From NCBI GenBank assembly GCA_964533185.1, contig CAZHLD010000034.1, forward strand, positions 1 to 27,904: 27,904 bases of DNA, given 5' to 3'. Source of the DNA: CAZHLD01 sp964533185 (GTDB lineage Bacteria; Acidobacteriota; Terriglobia; Acidiferrales; UBA7541). Positions 8,175 to 14,696 of this stretch are shown one piece after another. The notes beneath the pieces were generated by a model, which was not told the origin of the DNA, made no database searches, and saw only the letters and a list, made by a program, of their open reading frames with translations. A program made the translations under genes and the position numbers. Within the stretch, counting starts at the first letter, position 1, and each line of letters starts with the position of its first letter.

Positions 8175-8627
8175 ATGATCCTGGACACGAACGGCATCCA
8201 GAAGATCCTGCCGCACCGCCATCCGTTCTTGATGGTGGATGCGATCTTGGAAATGGAACGCCTGAAGCGCATCGTCGGCGTGAAGAACGTCAGCATCACT
8301 GAGGACTATTTCAAGGGGCACTTCCCGGGGAAGCCCATTATGCCCGGGGTGCTGATCATTGAGGCCATGGCCCAGACCGGAGGGCTGCTGCTGCTCCAGG
8401 AGGTGCCCGACCGGGAGAAGAAGCTGCTGTACTTCGTGGCGGTGGACGACGCGCGCTTCCGTCGGCCGGTGGTGCCCGGCGAGCAACTGCGCCTGGAGGT
8501 GACCGTCATTTCGTGGCGTGGAAACTTCTGCAAATTCCAGGGGCAGGCAACCGTAAATGGCGAATTGGCTGCTGAGGCCACGCTGATGTGCAAGATGGTG
8601 GACCGCGACCCGGCGGGAGCCGAGTGA
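8175..8627 (+). CDS. fabZ: 3-hydroxyacyl-[ACP] dehydratase FabZ
   Basis: Dehydrates 3-hydroxyacyl-ACP to trans-2-enoyl-ACP in type II fatty acid synthesis, and so competes with LpxA for hydroxyacyl-ACP at the lipid A branch. It has 150 residues, the usual length. The hot-dog fold signature is intact: the N-terminal ILPHRHPFLMVD, catalytic His49 in GHFPGKPIMPGV and Glu63 in IIEAMAQ. A GAGGAG Shine-Dalgarno sits 5 bases before ATG. It is followed after 9 bases by lpxA, the classical pairing, and is preceded by a TATAAT promoter. lpxD, often upstream, is not in the window. Confidence 0.97.
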   Translation: MILDTNGIQKILPHRHPFLMVDAILEMERLKRIVGVKNVSITEDYFKGHFPGKPIMPGVLIIEAMAQTGGLLLLQEVPDREKKLLYFVAVDDARFRRPVVPGEQLRLEVTVISWRGNFCKFQGQATVNGELAAEATLMCKMVDRDPAGAE

Positions 8628-8636
8628 GCCAAGAGC

Positions 8637-9416
8637 ATGAGTGAAATCGATTCGCGGGCAATCGTATCGCCGCGGACGCGGCTTGGGCGCGATATTCGCA
8701 TCGGCGCGTTTGCGGTGGTTGGGCCGGGCGTCGAGCTGGGGGATGGTTGCGTGCTTCATCCTCACGCCGTGGTGAACGGACCGGCAAGGTTCGGTGGCGG
8801 GAACGTGTTCCACCCGTTTTGCTCGGTGGGCGGCGATCCGCAGGACCTCAAGCATGCCGGAGAGCGGACAGAGCTGGTGGTGGGGGACGCAAACATCTTC
8901 CGCGAGTTTGTGACCGTGAGTCGCGGCACGCAGCAAGGCGGGCGCATCACCCGAATTGGCAGCCACAATTTATTCATGGCCTATGTTCACATTGCTCACG
9001 ATTGCGTGGTCGGAAGCCATACAGTCTTTGCCAATGCAGCCACGCTGGCGGGGCACGTCACTGTGGAGGACTATGCGACGGTGGGTGCGTTTAGCCCGGT
9101 GCATCAGTATTGCCGGATCGGGCGGTACTCGTTCGTTGGCGCTTCGACGGTGATCACCAAAGATGTGCCGCCCTTTTCCAAAGTGGTGGCTGAGCGGGAG
9201 ACGCACTGCTTCGGGGTCAACACGATCGGCCTTGAGCGCCGGGGATTCTCAGACGAGCGAATCAACAGCCTTGAGCAGGCGTTCCGGATCCTGTTGCGCT
9301 CGAAGCTGAACACGACGCAGGCCGTGGAGCAGATGCGAGCGTCGCTGAATGGTTCGGTAGACGTCGAAGAGCTGGTCCGCTTCATCGAGACGGCGGAGAG
9401 AGGCGTGATCAAGTAG
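8637..9416 (+). CDS. lpxA: acyl-ACP--UDP-N-acetylglucosamine O-acyltransferase LpxA
   Basis: First step of lipid A synthesis: transfers a 3-hydroxyacyl chain from ACP to UDP-GlcNAc in the cytoplasm. It has 259 residues and a left-handed beta-helix of hexapeptide repeats over about residues 5-190 (for example IGAFAVVGPGVELGDG and ANAATLAGHVTV). The active-site block AYVHIAHDCVVG contains His118 and His121; His121 matches the catalytic His125 of E. coli. The C-terminal helical region (about 195-259) is complete. The start ATG 8637 fits the family N-terminus. The stop at 9414-9416 is followed 7 bases later by the start codon of the broken lpxI copy, suggesting an ancestral lpxA-lpxI junction. 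Confidence 0.97.
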   Translation: MSEIDSRAIVSPRTRLGRDIRIGAFAVVGPGVELGDGCVLHPHAVVNGPARFGGGNVFHPFCSVGGDPQDLKHAGERTELVVGDANIFREFVTVSRGTQQGGRITRIGSHNLFMAYVHIAHDCVVGSHTVFANAATLAGHVTVEDYATVGAFSPVHQYCRIGRYSFVGASTVITKDVPPFSKVVAERETHCFGVNTIGLERRGFSDERINSLEQAFRILLRSKLNTTQAVEQMRASLNGSVDVEELVRFIETAERGVIK

Positions 9417-9423
9417 AGAGCCA

Positions 9424-9522
9424 ATGAGCGCCGCACCTACTCCCGCTTCCTTAGCCGGCCGCTGGGGCCTGATCGCCGGCAACGGCCGCTTTCCGTTTCT
9501 GGTCCTGGAAGGAGCGCGCAGC
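9424..9522 (+). pseudogene. lpxI: relic of the 5' end of lpxI
   Basis: The first 33 codons of this frame match the first 33 codons of the intact lpxI at 10333. From codon 13 to 33 the amino acids are identical (RWGLIAGNG...EGARS) while the DNA differs at 7 of 63 positions, all synonymous. Homology stops abruptly after 9522, where the intact gene continues into its nucleotide-sugar-binding domain. The remaining frame, open to 9807, has no LpxI similarity. The synonymous-only pattern indicates both copies evolved as functional genes before this one was truncated. Confidence 0.8.
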
Positions 9523-9544
9523 GTGGCTGTGCCAAAATGGTTTG

Positions 9545-9662
9545 AGACTGTTGAAAAACTCTGCAAAATGCCTGTTTTTCTCTGGAGTGCAGGTCCCAAG
9601 TTCTTGATTCTTCGTTCGCGGCAGACGGATTCGAGACCCCGAGAATACTTTCTCGACAGTCT
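9545..9662. mobile_element. MITE-like 118-bp inverted-repeat element
   Basis: The ends AGACTGTTGAAAAACT (9545-9560) and the reverse complement of 9647-9662 (AGACTGTCGAGAAAGT) match at 13 of 16 positions. The flanking hexamers GGTTTG (9539-9544) and GGTTTT (9663-9668) match at 5 of 6 and could be a target-site duplication. It contains no gene. These are the hallmarks of a small non-autonomous transposon or IS remnant, but no transposase or second copy is in the window. Confidence 0.45.
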
Positions 9663-9803
9663 GGTTTTCTTTTGGCATATGTACCAAGCCCCCCACCCAC
9701 TCTGGAAAGTTCATACGGCAGAGCAGGTTCCCGGAGCCGCCGTTGACTTTCGCCCTCAGTCCCCCCTAGGAAGCGCAGCCATTCAGACGGGAGAGAAACA
9801 CCA

Positions 9804-10316
9804 ATGAAAAAAACCTCTACCCTAGCTCTAGTGGTCCTAAGTGCTCTGTCGCTGGGAGTGTTTGGCTTTGCTGATGCGGAGCAGGCCGCGCCTGCCCCGG
9901 TCCACTACTTTTCCGTCAATTACAAGGACATCGCATGGCAGAAGATCGTTCCGGAGCTGGGCAACGACTCACCCGAGATCGCGATCCTCCGCGTCGATCC
10001 CGGTACTGGGGCGACGCATCTGCTGATCCGCAACCCACGCAAGATGCACGTGCCCCGGCACTGGCACAGTGCAAATGAAACCCACACAATTCTTGCCGGC
10101 ACCATGGTCTTCGAGTGTGAGGGGAAGATGGACGTCTTGGGGCCGGGATCCTTCAACTATATCCCCAGCAAGTCCATTCACCAGGCCTGGCTGCCCCAGG
10201 GTGGCCTGGTGTTCATTACAGTTGACGCGCCTTGGGACATTAACTGGGTGGAAGGGCCTCCGACTCGCGCCGATATTGGCGTGGAACCTCCTTTGTCGCC
10301 AACTTCCAAGAAGTGA
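9804..10316 (+). CDS. secreted cupin-domain protein
   Basis: A protein of 170 residues with a Sec signal peptide (MKKTS...FGFADA, cleavage near residue 25) and a single cupin barrel. Cupin motif 1 is HWHSANETHTILAG with probable metal ligands His86, His88 and Glu92; motif 2 supplies His126 in IPSKSIHQAW. It is likely a periplasmic metal-binding protein, with enzyme or small-molecule sensor role unknown. It sits inside an otherwise conserved lipid A operon, between a broken and an intact copy of the lpxI start. Its first 13 codons use CTA for leucine three times, which neighbouring genes avoid, so recent transfer is likely. GGGAG lies before ATG 9804, and the start overlaps the stop of the frame running out of the lpxI relic (ATGA, 9804-9807). 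Confidence 0.85.
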   Translation: MKKTSTLALVVLSALSLGVFGFADAEQAAPAPVHYFSVNYKDIAWQKIVPELGNDSPEIAILRVDPGTGATHLLIRNPRKMHVPRHWHSANETHTILAGTMVFECEGKMDVLGPGSFNYIPSKSIHQAWLPQGGLVFITVDAPWDINWVEGPPTRADIGVEPPLSPTSKK

Positions 10317-10332
10317 GCTTGTCTAGAAGGCA

Positions 10333-11220
10333 ATGACGGCCGCATCTCATTCCGAAACGAACTCGGAACGCTGGGGATTGATCGCCGGCAACGGGCGGTT
10401 TCCGTTTCTTGTGCTGGAGGGAGCGCGCAGCCAGGGGATTGAGATGGCCGTGATCGCCATCCGCGAAGAAGCGGCGCCTGAACTCGAGCGGGTGGCCAAG
10501 CACCTTCATTGGGTCAGCCTGGGCGAGTTGAGCCGGACGATCGAGCTGCTGCATGAGGAGGGAGTGACGCGGGCGGTGATGGCGGGTCAGGTGAAACACA
10601 ACAAGATTTTCAGCTCGATCAAGCCGGACTGGCGGCTGGCCAAGCTGCTGCTGACACTGCCGCTGAAAAACACTGATTCGCTGATCGGCGCCGTGGCCCG
10701 CGTGCTGGCGTCGGAAGGAATCGAGCTGGTGGATTCGACTGCGTTTTTAAGGCCGCTGGTGCCCGCGCCCGGGGTGCTGACTTGGCGCGCGCCGGACGCT
10801 GAGGAGGCCGCCGACATCGCCTATGGCCGTCAAATCGCCCGGCAGATCGCGGGGCTGGACCTGGGGCAGACCGTGGTTGTGCGCGACCAAGCCTGCGTGG
10901 CGATTGAAGCCATGGAAGGCACGGATGAAACCATTGAACGAGCGGCGCGAATAACTGGTGGTGCGCGCCTGGTGGTGGTCAAGGTGAGCAAGCCCGGCCA
11001 GGACATGCGGTTTGATGTGCCGGTGGTCGGCCTGCCTACGATTGAGGTGATGAAGCGCTCGAACGCAACGGCCCTCGCCATTGATGGCGACCGGACACTG
11101 CTCTTCGACCGCGAACGATTGATCGAAATGGCAGACGCCGCCGGGATCGCCATCGAGGCGTTTGCGCCCGAGGGAACAGATGCGTCCTTGGAACCTGCTG
11201 CGCGGGAAGGGAAGCGGTGA
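10333..11220 (+). CDS. lpxI: UDP-2,3-diacylglucosamine diphosphatase LpxI
   Basis: Hydrolyses UDP-2,3-diacylglucosamine to lipid X and UMP in lipid A synthesis, replacing LpxH in lineages that use this route. It has 295 residues, about the usual length. The N-terminal motif GLIAGNGRFPFLVLEGA and the C-terminal catalytic-domain blocks AIEAMEGTDETIERA and MRFDVPVVGLPTIE are characteristic (formerly DUF1009); the Asp in EGTDE is the conserved catalytic acid region. The intact reading frame shows this is the functional copy. It begins 16 bases after the cupin stop, with AAGG rather close to the ATG, and its GTGA end overlaps the start of the next gene. Confidence 0.95.
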   Translation: MTAASHSETNSERWGLIAGNGRFPFLVLEGARSQGIEMAVIAIREEAAPELERVAKHLHWVSLGELSRTIELLHEEGVTRAVMAGQVKHNKIFSSIKPDWRLAKLLLTLPLKNTDSLIGAVARVLASEGIELVDSTAFLRPLVPAPGVLTWRAPDAEEAADIAYGRQIARQIAGLDLGQTVVVRDQACVAIEAMEGTDETIERAARITGGARLVVVKVSKPGQDMRFDVPVVGLPTIEVMKRSNATALAIDGDRTLLFDRERLIEMADAAGIAIEAFAPEGTDASLEPAAREGKR

Positions 11221-12203
11221 GTGAGTCGAAAAAAATCCGGGTTGCCGTCGTCGGGGTCGGAGACTTCGGCAGAAACCACGTCCGCGTGTACCGCGAGCTG
11301 GAGAATACTGAGCTGGTGGGCGTGGTGGACACAGATGCCGAGCGCGCCCACCGGGTGGCGGAGGAGTTTTCGACCGCAGTGCTGGCAGGCATCGAAGCGC
11401 TTGCGGGCCGCGTGGACGCCGTCAGCGTGGCCGTGCCGACAGTCGAGCACAGCCGGGTGGGTTGCCGGCTGATGGAACAAGGGATCGACGTGCTGATTGA
11501 AAAACCCATGGCCGCGTCCGTGGCGGAAGCCGACGAGCTGATTGCGCAGGCGGGAAAGCATCGGCGGGTTCTTCAGGTGGGCCACCTCGAGCGGTTCAAT
11601 CCGGCGGTTGCGGCGGTCGAGAAGGTCGTCAGCCGGCCGCTGTTTTTCGAGGTGCACCGGCTGGGCGTGTTCTCGCCACGCAGTCTGGATATTGACGTGG
11701 TGTACGACGTGATGATCCACGACCTGGACATTCTGCTGGCACTGGTGAGTGCCCCGGTGAGCGACATCAAAGCGGTGGGCATCCCAGTGCTGAGCGACAA
11801 GGTTGACATCGCCCATGCGCGGATCGAGTTCGAAGGTGGCGCCGTGGCTAATGTCACGGCCAGCCGAGTATCCACCGAGCGGGTGCGCAAGATGCGGTTC
11901 TTCCAGGCGCATGAGTACATATCGGTCGACTACACGAGGCAGGATGCGCTGCGCGTGCGCGTGACCGAGCCGGGGCCGGAGCCGCAATTTGCGTTTGAAA
12001 AGCTGCCCACACAGCCCGAGGAGCCGCTGCGCGCCGAGTTGCGCTCGTTTCTCGATTGTGTGCGCACGCGAAACAGGCCGCGCGTGGACGGCCCGGCCGG
12101 GCGGCGCGCGCTTGAGCTGGCCAGCCGCGTGATGGCGGGCATCCTCGATCACGGGCGGCGCGTCCAACTGGGAGCCTTCGCCACCCCACAGGCAGGACGA
12201 TGA
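11217..12203 (+). CDS. Gfo/Idh/MocA family NAD(P)-dependent oxidoreductase
   Basis: A protein of 328 residues. The N-terminal Rossmann domain has the nucleotide motif Gly13-x-Gly15-x-x-Gly18 in VVGVGDFGRN. The family EKP motif is Glu95-Lys96-Pro97 with catalytic Lys96. The substrate-domain motifs are HLERFNP (123-129) and DVMIHDLDIL with His168 and Asp169. It starts with GTG overlapping the lpxI stop (GTGA), so translation is probably coupled. Its place directly after lpxI suggests a nucleotide-sugar or envelope-sugar dehydrogenase. One candidate is the UDP-GlcNAc 3-dehydrogenase GnnA, which acts upstream of LpxA in species making 2,3-diaminoglucose lipid A; the partner aminotransferase GnnB is not in the window. 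The substrate therefore remains open. Confidence 0.9.
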   Translation: MSESKKIRVAVVGVGDFGRNHVRVYRELENTELVGVVDTDAERAHRVAEEFSTAVLAGIEALAGRVDAVSVAVPTVEHSRVGCRLMEQGIDVLIEKPMAASVAEADELIAQAGKHRRVLQVGHLERFNPAVAAVEKVVSRPLFFEVHRLGVFSPRSLDIDVVYDVMIHDLDILLALVSAPVSDIKAVGIPVLSDKVDIAHARIEFEGGAVANVTASRVSTERVRKMRFFQAHEYISVDYTRQDALRVRVTEPGPEPQFAFEKLPTQPEEPLRAELRSFLDCVRTRNRPRVDGPAGRRALELASRVMAGILDHGRRVQLGAFATPQAGR

Positions 12204-13561
12204 TCCCGCGCACGCTAATACCGTTTGGCGCCCGCCCGGCAGCCTCTGCCGAAGAGCCCGCACCGAAGCGCCTTTCTTCCTCGCTGGACACGCGGACGCT
12301 GATGCCCGCGGACTTGCCCGTTGCGCCGCTGGACTCGCGCACTTCGATCCCGACTCACTTGCCGCTTGAAGTGCTCGCCGCCCGCATGCTCGTGCCACGA
12401 GACATGCCGGTCGTGCCACTGGAGGCCACCAGCGCAATTCCGCAGCACGTTCCGCTGACCGTGCTCGATTCCCGCGTGGCCGTGCCCAGGGACGTCAAGT
12501 TCGCACCGATCCAGCCGCCGCCCATCGCGCGGCCGAGGACGCTGCCAGGCATCATCGAGCCGGACGTGCTGACCACCGGCGAGGTGAATCTGCTCGCGGA
12601 GCCGGAGCAACAGACCACCTTGCGATGGAACCTGGTGGCCCGCGTGTCCTCGACGGTGTTTCACGGGGCGCTGATTGTCTTCATGCTGCTCTGGCCGACG
12701 CTTTTCCCGTACAAGCCGCCGACACAGGAAGAGATGGAGCTGGCGCGGCGGCAACTGAGCTTTGTTTATTTGCCGCCGTCGGCCGAAGACGTGCCCACGA
12801 TCCCCAGCTCACCGTCGGAGCGCGTCAGCCCGCAGGTGCGAATTGATCCGCGCATCCTGCGCCAGGTGGCACCGCCGGACGAGGAGCCGCAGCCGCTGCC
12901 CGGGCCGCCCGAACGCGAGCGCGTCACGCGCGACCTTCCGAACGCGCCGACGCCGCGGATTTCCACTCCGGCGCCGGACACTTCTCTTCGGCAGCGTGCC
13001 GAGCCACCGCGGGAGGTGGCGCGCCTGGAATCGCCCAAACCGCTGCCGGAAAGCCCCAGCGGTTTGATCATTCCACGCACTTCGCCGGGGAAGGCTCTGG
13101 AAGAATCAATACGAGGCGCGGCGAAAAACCGTGACGAGGGCGGCGTTCGTGGCGGTTACAGCGCGCCAATGCCAAGGAGTCCCGGGGGAGGTGGTTCCGG
13201 AGGCGGTCTGCTGTCCCAGGGCTATGAGTTGTTGACTCCCACCGAGGGAGTGGACTTCACGAACTACCTGGCGCGAGTGCTGGCCAGCGTGCGGCGAAAC
13301 TGGTATGCCGTAATACCCGAGTCAGCCCGGCTGGGTGATAAGGGCCGGGTAGTTCTGCAATTTCGGATCCTGCGCAACGGAAGTGTTCCGTTTCCCGAGC
13401 CGGGCCTGATGCTCAGCTCGGGCAAAGAGCCGCTGGACCGCGCGGCGCTTTCCGCCATCCGCGCCTCGAATCCGTTCGAGCCGCTGCCGCCGGCCTTCAG
13501 CGGGCCGCACATCGAACTGCGGTTCATCTTCCTCTACAACATTCGAATCGACGAACTGTGA
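12200..13561 (+). CDS. TonB-like energy transducer with repeat-bearing cytoplasmic N-terminus
   Basis: A protein of 453 residues. Residues 1-148 are predicted cytoplasmic and contain five tandem 15-residue repeats (29-103) with pattern L-[D/E/A]-x-R-x-x-[I/V]-P-x-x-[L/M/V]-P. One transmembrane segment follows at about 149-171 (STVFHGALIVFMLLWPTLF), then a proline-rich periplasmic linker (about 172-300), a Gly-rich patch GGGGSGGG, and a TonB-type C-terminal domain (about 355-453) with YLARVLASVRRNWYAVIP and GRVVLQFRILRNGSVPFPEP. Single anchor, Pro-rich spacer and C-terminal domain match TonB or related TonB C-terminal proteins. The long cytoplasmic extension is not in classical TonB. exbB and exbD are absent from the window. 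The start overlaps the preceding stop (ATGA). Confidence 0.85.
   Translation: MIPRTLIPFGARPAASAEEPAPKRLSSSLDTRTLMPADLPVAPLDSRTSIPTHLPLEVLAARMLVPRDMPVVPLEATSAIPQHVPLTVLDSRVAVPRDVKFAPIQPPPIARPRTLPGIIEPDVLTTGEVNLLAEPEQQTTLRWNLVARVSSTVFHGALIVFMLLWPTLFPYKPPTQEEMELARRQLSFVYLPPSAEDVPTIPSSPSERVSPQVRIDPRILRQVAPPDEEPQPLPGPPERERVTRDLPNAPTPRISTPAPDTSLRQRAEPPREVARLESPKPLPESPSGLIIPRTSPGKALEESIRGAAKNRDEGGVRGGYSAPMPRSPGGGGSGGGLLSQGYELLTPTEGVDFTNYLARVLASVRRNWYAVIPESARLGDKGRVVLQFRILRNGSVPFPEPGLMLSSGKEPLDRAALSAIRASNPFEPLPPAFSGPHIELRFIFLYNIRIDEL
12284..12508 (+). repeat. coding repeat: five 15-residue units in the TonB-like protein
   Basis: Residues 29-103 divide exactly into LDTRTLMPADLPVAP, LDSRTSIPTHLPLEV, LAARMLVPRDMPVVP, LEATSAIPQHVPLTV and LDSRVAVPRDVKFAP, without insertions. 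Each unit spans 45 bases. The DNA of the units has diverged, so selection at the protein level is implied. Confidence 0.85.
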
Positions 13562-13653
13562 AGGTCACTCGTACGCAGGCAATCGGGATACTTCTGCTGG
13601 CAGCGCTGTTCCTGCTCGTTCTCCTGCTGCGCTACCGGAATCTGCTCGGATGA
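13558..13653 (+). CDS. 31-residue single-pass membrane peptide
   Basis: A GTG-started frame of 31 codons: a basic N-terminus (MKVTRTQ), a hydrophobic stretch IGILLLAALFLLVLLL and a basic tail RYRNLLG. Its start overlaps the stop of the TonB-like gene (GTGA, 13558-13561) and its stop overlaps the start of miaA (ATGA, 13650-13653). The exact double overlap, continuing the pattern of the upstream genes, and the clean membrane-helix composition argue that it is translated by coupling. The function is unknown; an inner-membrane peptide with the N-terminus inside or outside is possible. It is too short for most gene callers. Confidence 0.65.
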   Translation: MKVTRTQAIGILLLAALFLLVLLLRYRNLLG

Positions 13654-14648
13654 TGCCCGCCTCGCATTCTGACTCTTCACCGGCAGCGCCGCTGGTGGCG
13701 ATTGTGGGACCGACGGCCTCGGGCAAGTCGGCATTGGCCGTATGGTTGGCGGAACGACTGGATGGAGAAGTGGTCGCGTGTGATTCGACGCAGGTCTATC
13801 GCCACTTCGACATCGGTACCGCTAAGCCACGCGCTGACGAGCGGCGCGGGATCCCGCATCACCTGATTGATTTACTGGAACCGGAGGAGATCTTCACCGC
13901 CGGTGACTACCGTCGCCGCGCCGAGCCGGTGCTTGAAGACCTTCGCCGGCGGGGGAAGCTGCCGATCCTCACCGTTGGGACCGGGCTGTACCTGCGCGCG
14001 CTGCTCGAAGGACTGGCCGATGCGCCGGCGCGTTCGGAAGAACTGCGGACGCAGCTCGGCGAGCGGGCGAAGGTGCGCGGGCCGGCGTACTTGCATCGGT
14101 TGCTCAAACGGTTGGACCCGGCTGCAGCGACAAGAATCGGCCCGCGCGACCAGCCCAAACTCATCCGAGCGATTGAAGTCTGCCTGCTCGCTGGCCGACC
14201 CATCAGCGAAGTGCACGGCAGTGGCCGGCCCGGGCTCCAGGGATTTCGTCCTCTGAAAGTTGGGTTGACGCCGCTGCGTGCGGCGCTCTATGAACGCATC
14301 GATGGGCGCGTCAACGACATGCTCGGGCGAGGATGGCTGCAGGAAGTGAAGGATCTCATCGCCCGCGGTGTTCCTGCCAATGCCAAGCCGTTTCAGTTTA
14401 TCGGCTACGGGGAGTTGTGCGCGCATCTGGCCGGGGAGATGAGCCTCGAGCATGCGGTCGCAGCGATTCAGCAGGCCACGCGACGTTATGCCAAGCGGCA
14501 GATAACGTGGTTTCGCAAAGAACCTGGCGTGCGCTGGTTCGATGGGTTTGGCAATGCCCCGGAAACCAGCGAGCACGTATTGGCGTATCTGGAAGAACAG
14601 CTCGCTGCCGGCTCACATCTTCGCGCGCGGCCTGTTCAAGGAGTATAA
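13650..14648 (+). CDS. miaA: tRNA dimethylallyltransferase MiaA
   Basis: Transfers the dimethylallyl group from DMAPP to N6 of A37 in tRNAs reading UNN codons. It has 332 residues, slightly longer than usual through a short N-terminal extension. The P-loop Gly20-Pro-Thr-Ala-Ser-Gly-Lys-Ser27 is followed by the family motif CDSTQVYRHFDIGTAKP with the catalytic Asp, then HHLIDLLEP, VGGTGLY-like TVGTGLYLRALLEGL, QPKLIRAIE and the C-terminal FQFIGYGEL...TRRYAKRQITWFR block. ATG 13650 overlaps the stop of the 31-residue peptide; an adjacent ATG at 13653 is equally possible. hflX follows at once, but hfq, common between these genes in proteobacteria, is absent. Confidence 0.97.
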   Translation: MMPASHSDSSPAAPLVAIVGPTASGKSALAVWLAERLDGEVVACDSTQVYRHFDIGTAKPRADERRGIPHHLIDLLEPEEIFTAGDYRRRAEPVLEDLRRRGKLPILTVGTGLYLRALLEGLADAPARSEELRTQLGERAKVRGPAYLHRLLKRLDPAAATRIGPRDQPKLIRAIEVCLLAGRPISEVHGSGRPGLQGFRPLKVGLTPLRAALYERIDGRVNDMLGRGWLQEVKDLIARGVPANAKPFQFIGYGELCAHLAGEMSLEHAVAAIQQATRRYAKRQITWFRKEPGVRWFDGFGNAPETSEHVLAYLEEQLAAGSHLRARPVQGV

Positions 14649-14649
14649 T
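14644..14649 (+). promoter_or_regulatory. candidate -10 element upstream of hflX
   Basis: A perfect TATAAT overlaps the miaA stop codon. The -35 region is poor (TTCGCG at 14620-14625, 18-bp spacer), so this is at best a secondary internal promoter for hflX. Confidence 0.3.
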
Positions 14650-14696
14650 AAGGATCGAATGAACGCGGCTTTCATACAACGCCCCACCCGGAACGA

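Noticed and set aside
8037..8966. N-terminal extension of the first M20 peptidase to 8966
   Set aside because: It would run antisense through fabZ and part of lpxA; the M20 domain begins right after ATG 8036.
10830..12437. Minus-strand open frame of 535 codons opposite lpxI, the oxidoreductase and the TonB-like gene
   Set aside because: It is antisense to three genes with clear family motifs, is Arg/His-rich as expected for a GC-rich shadow frame, and has no recognisable domain.
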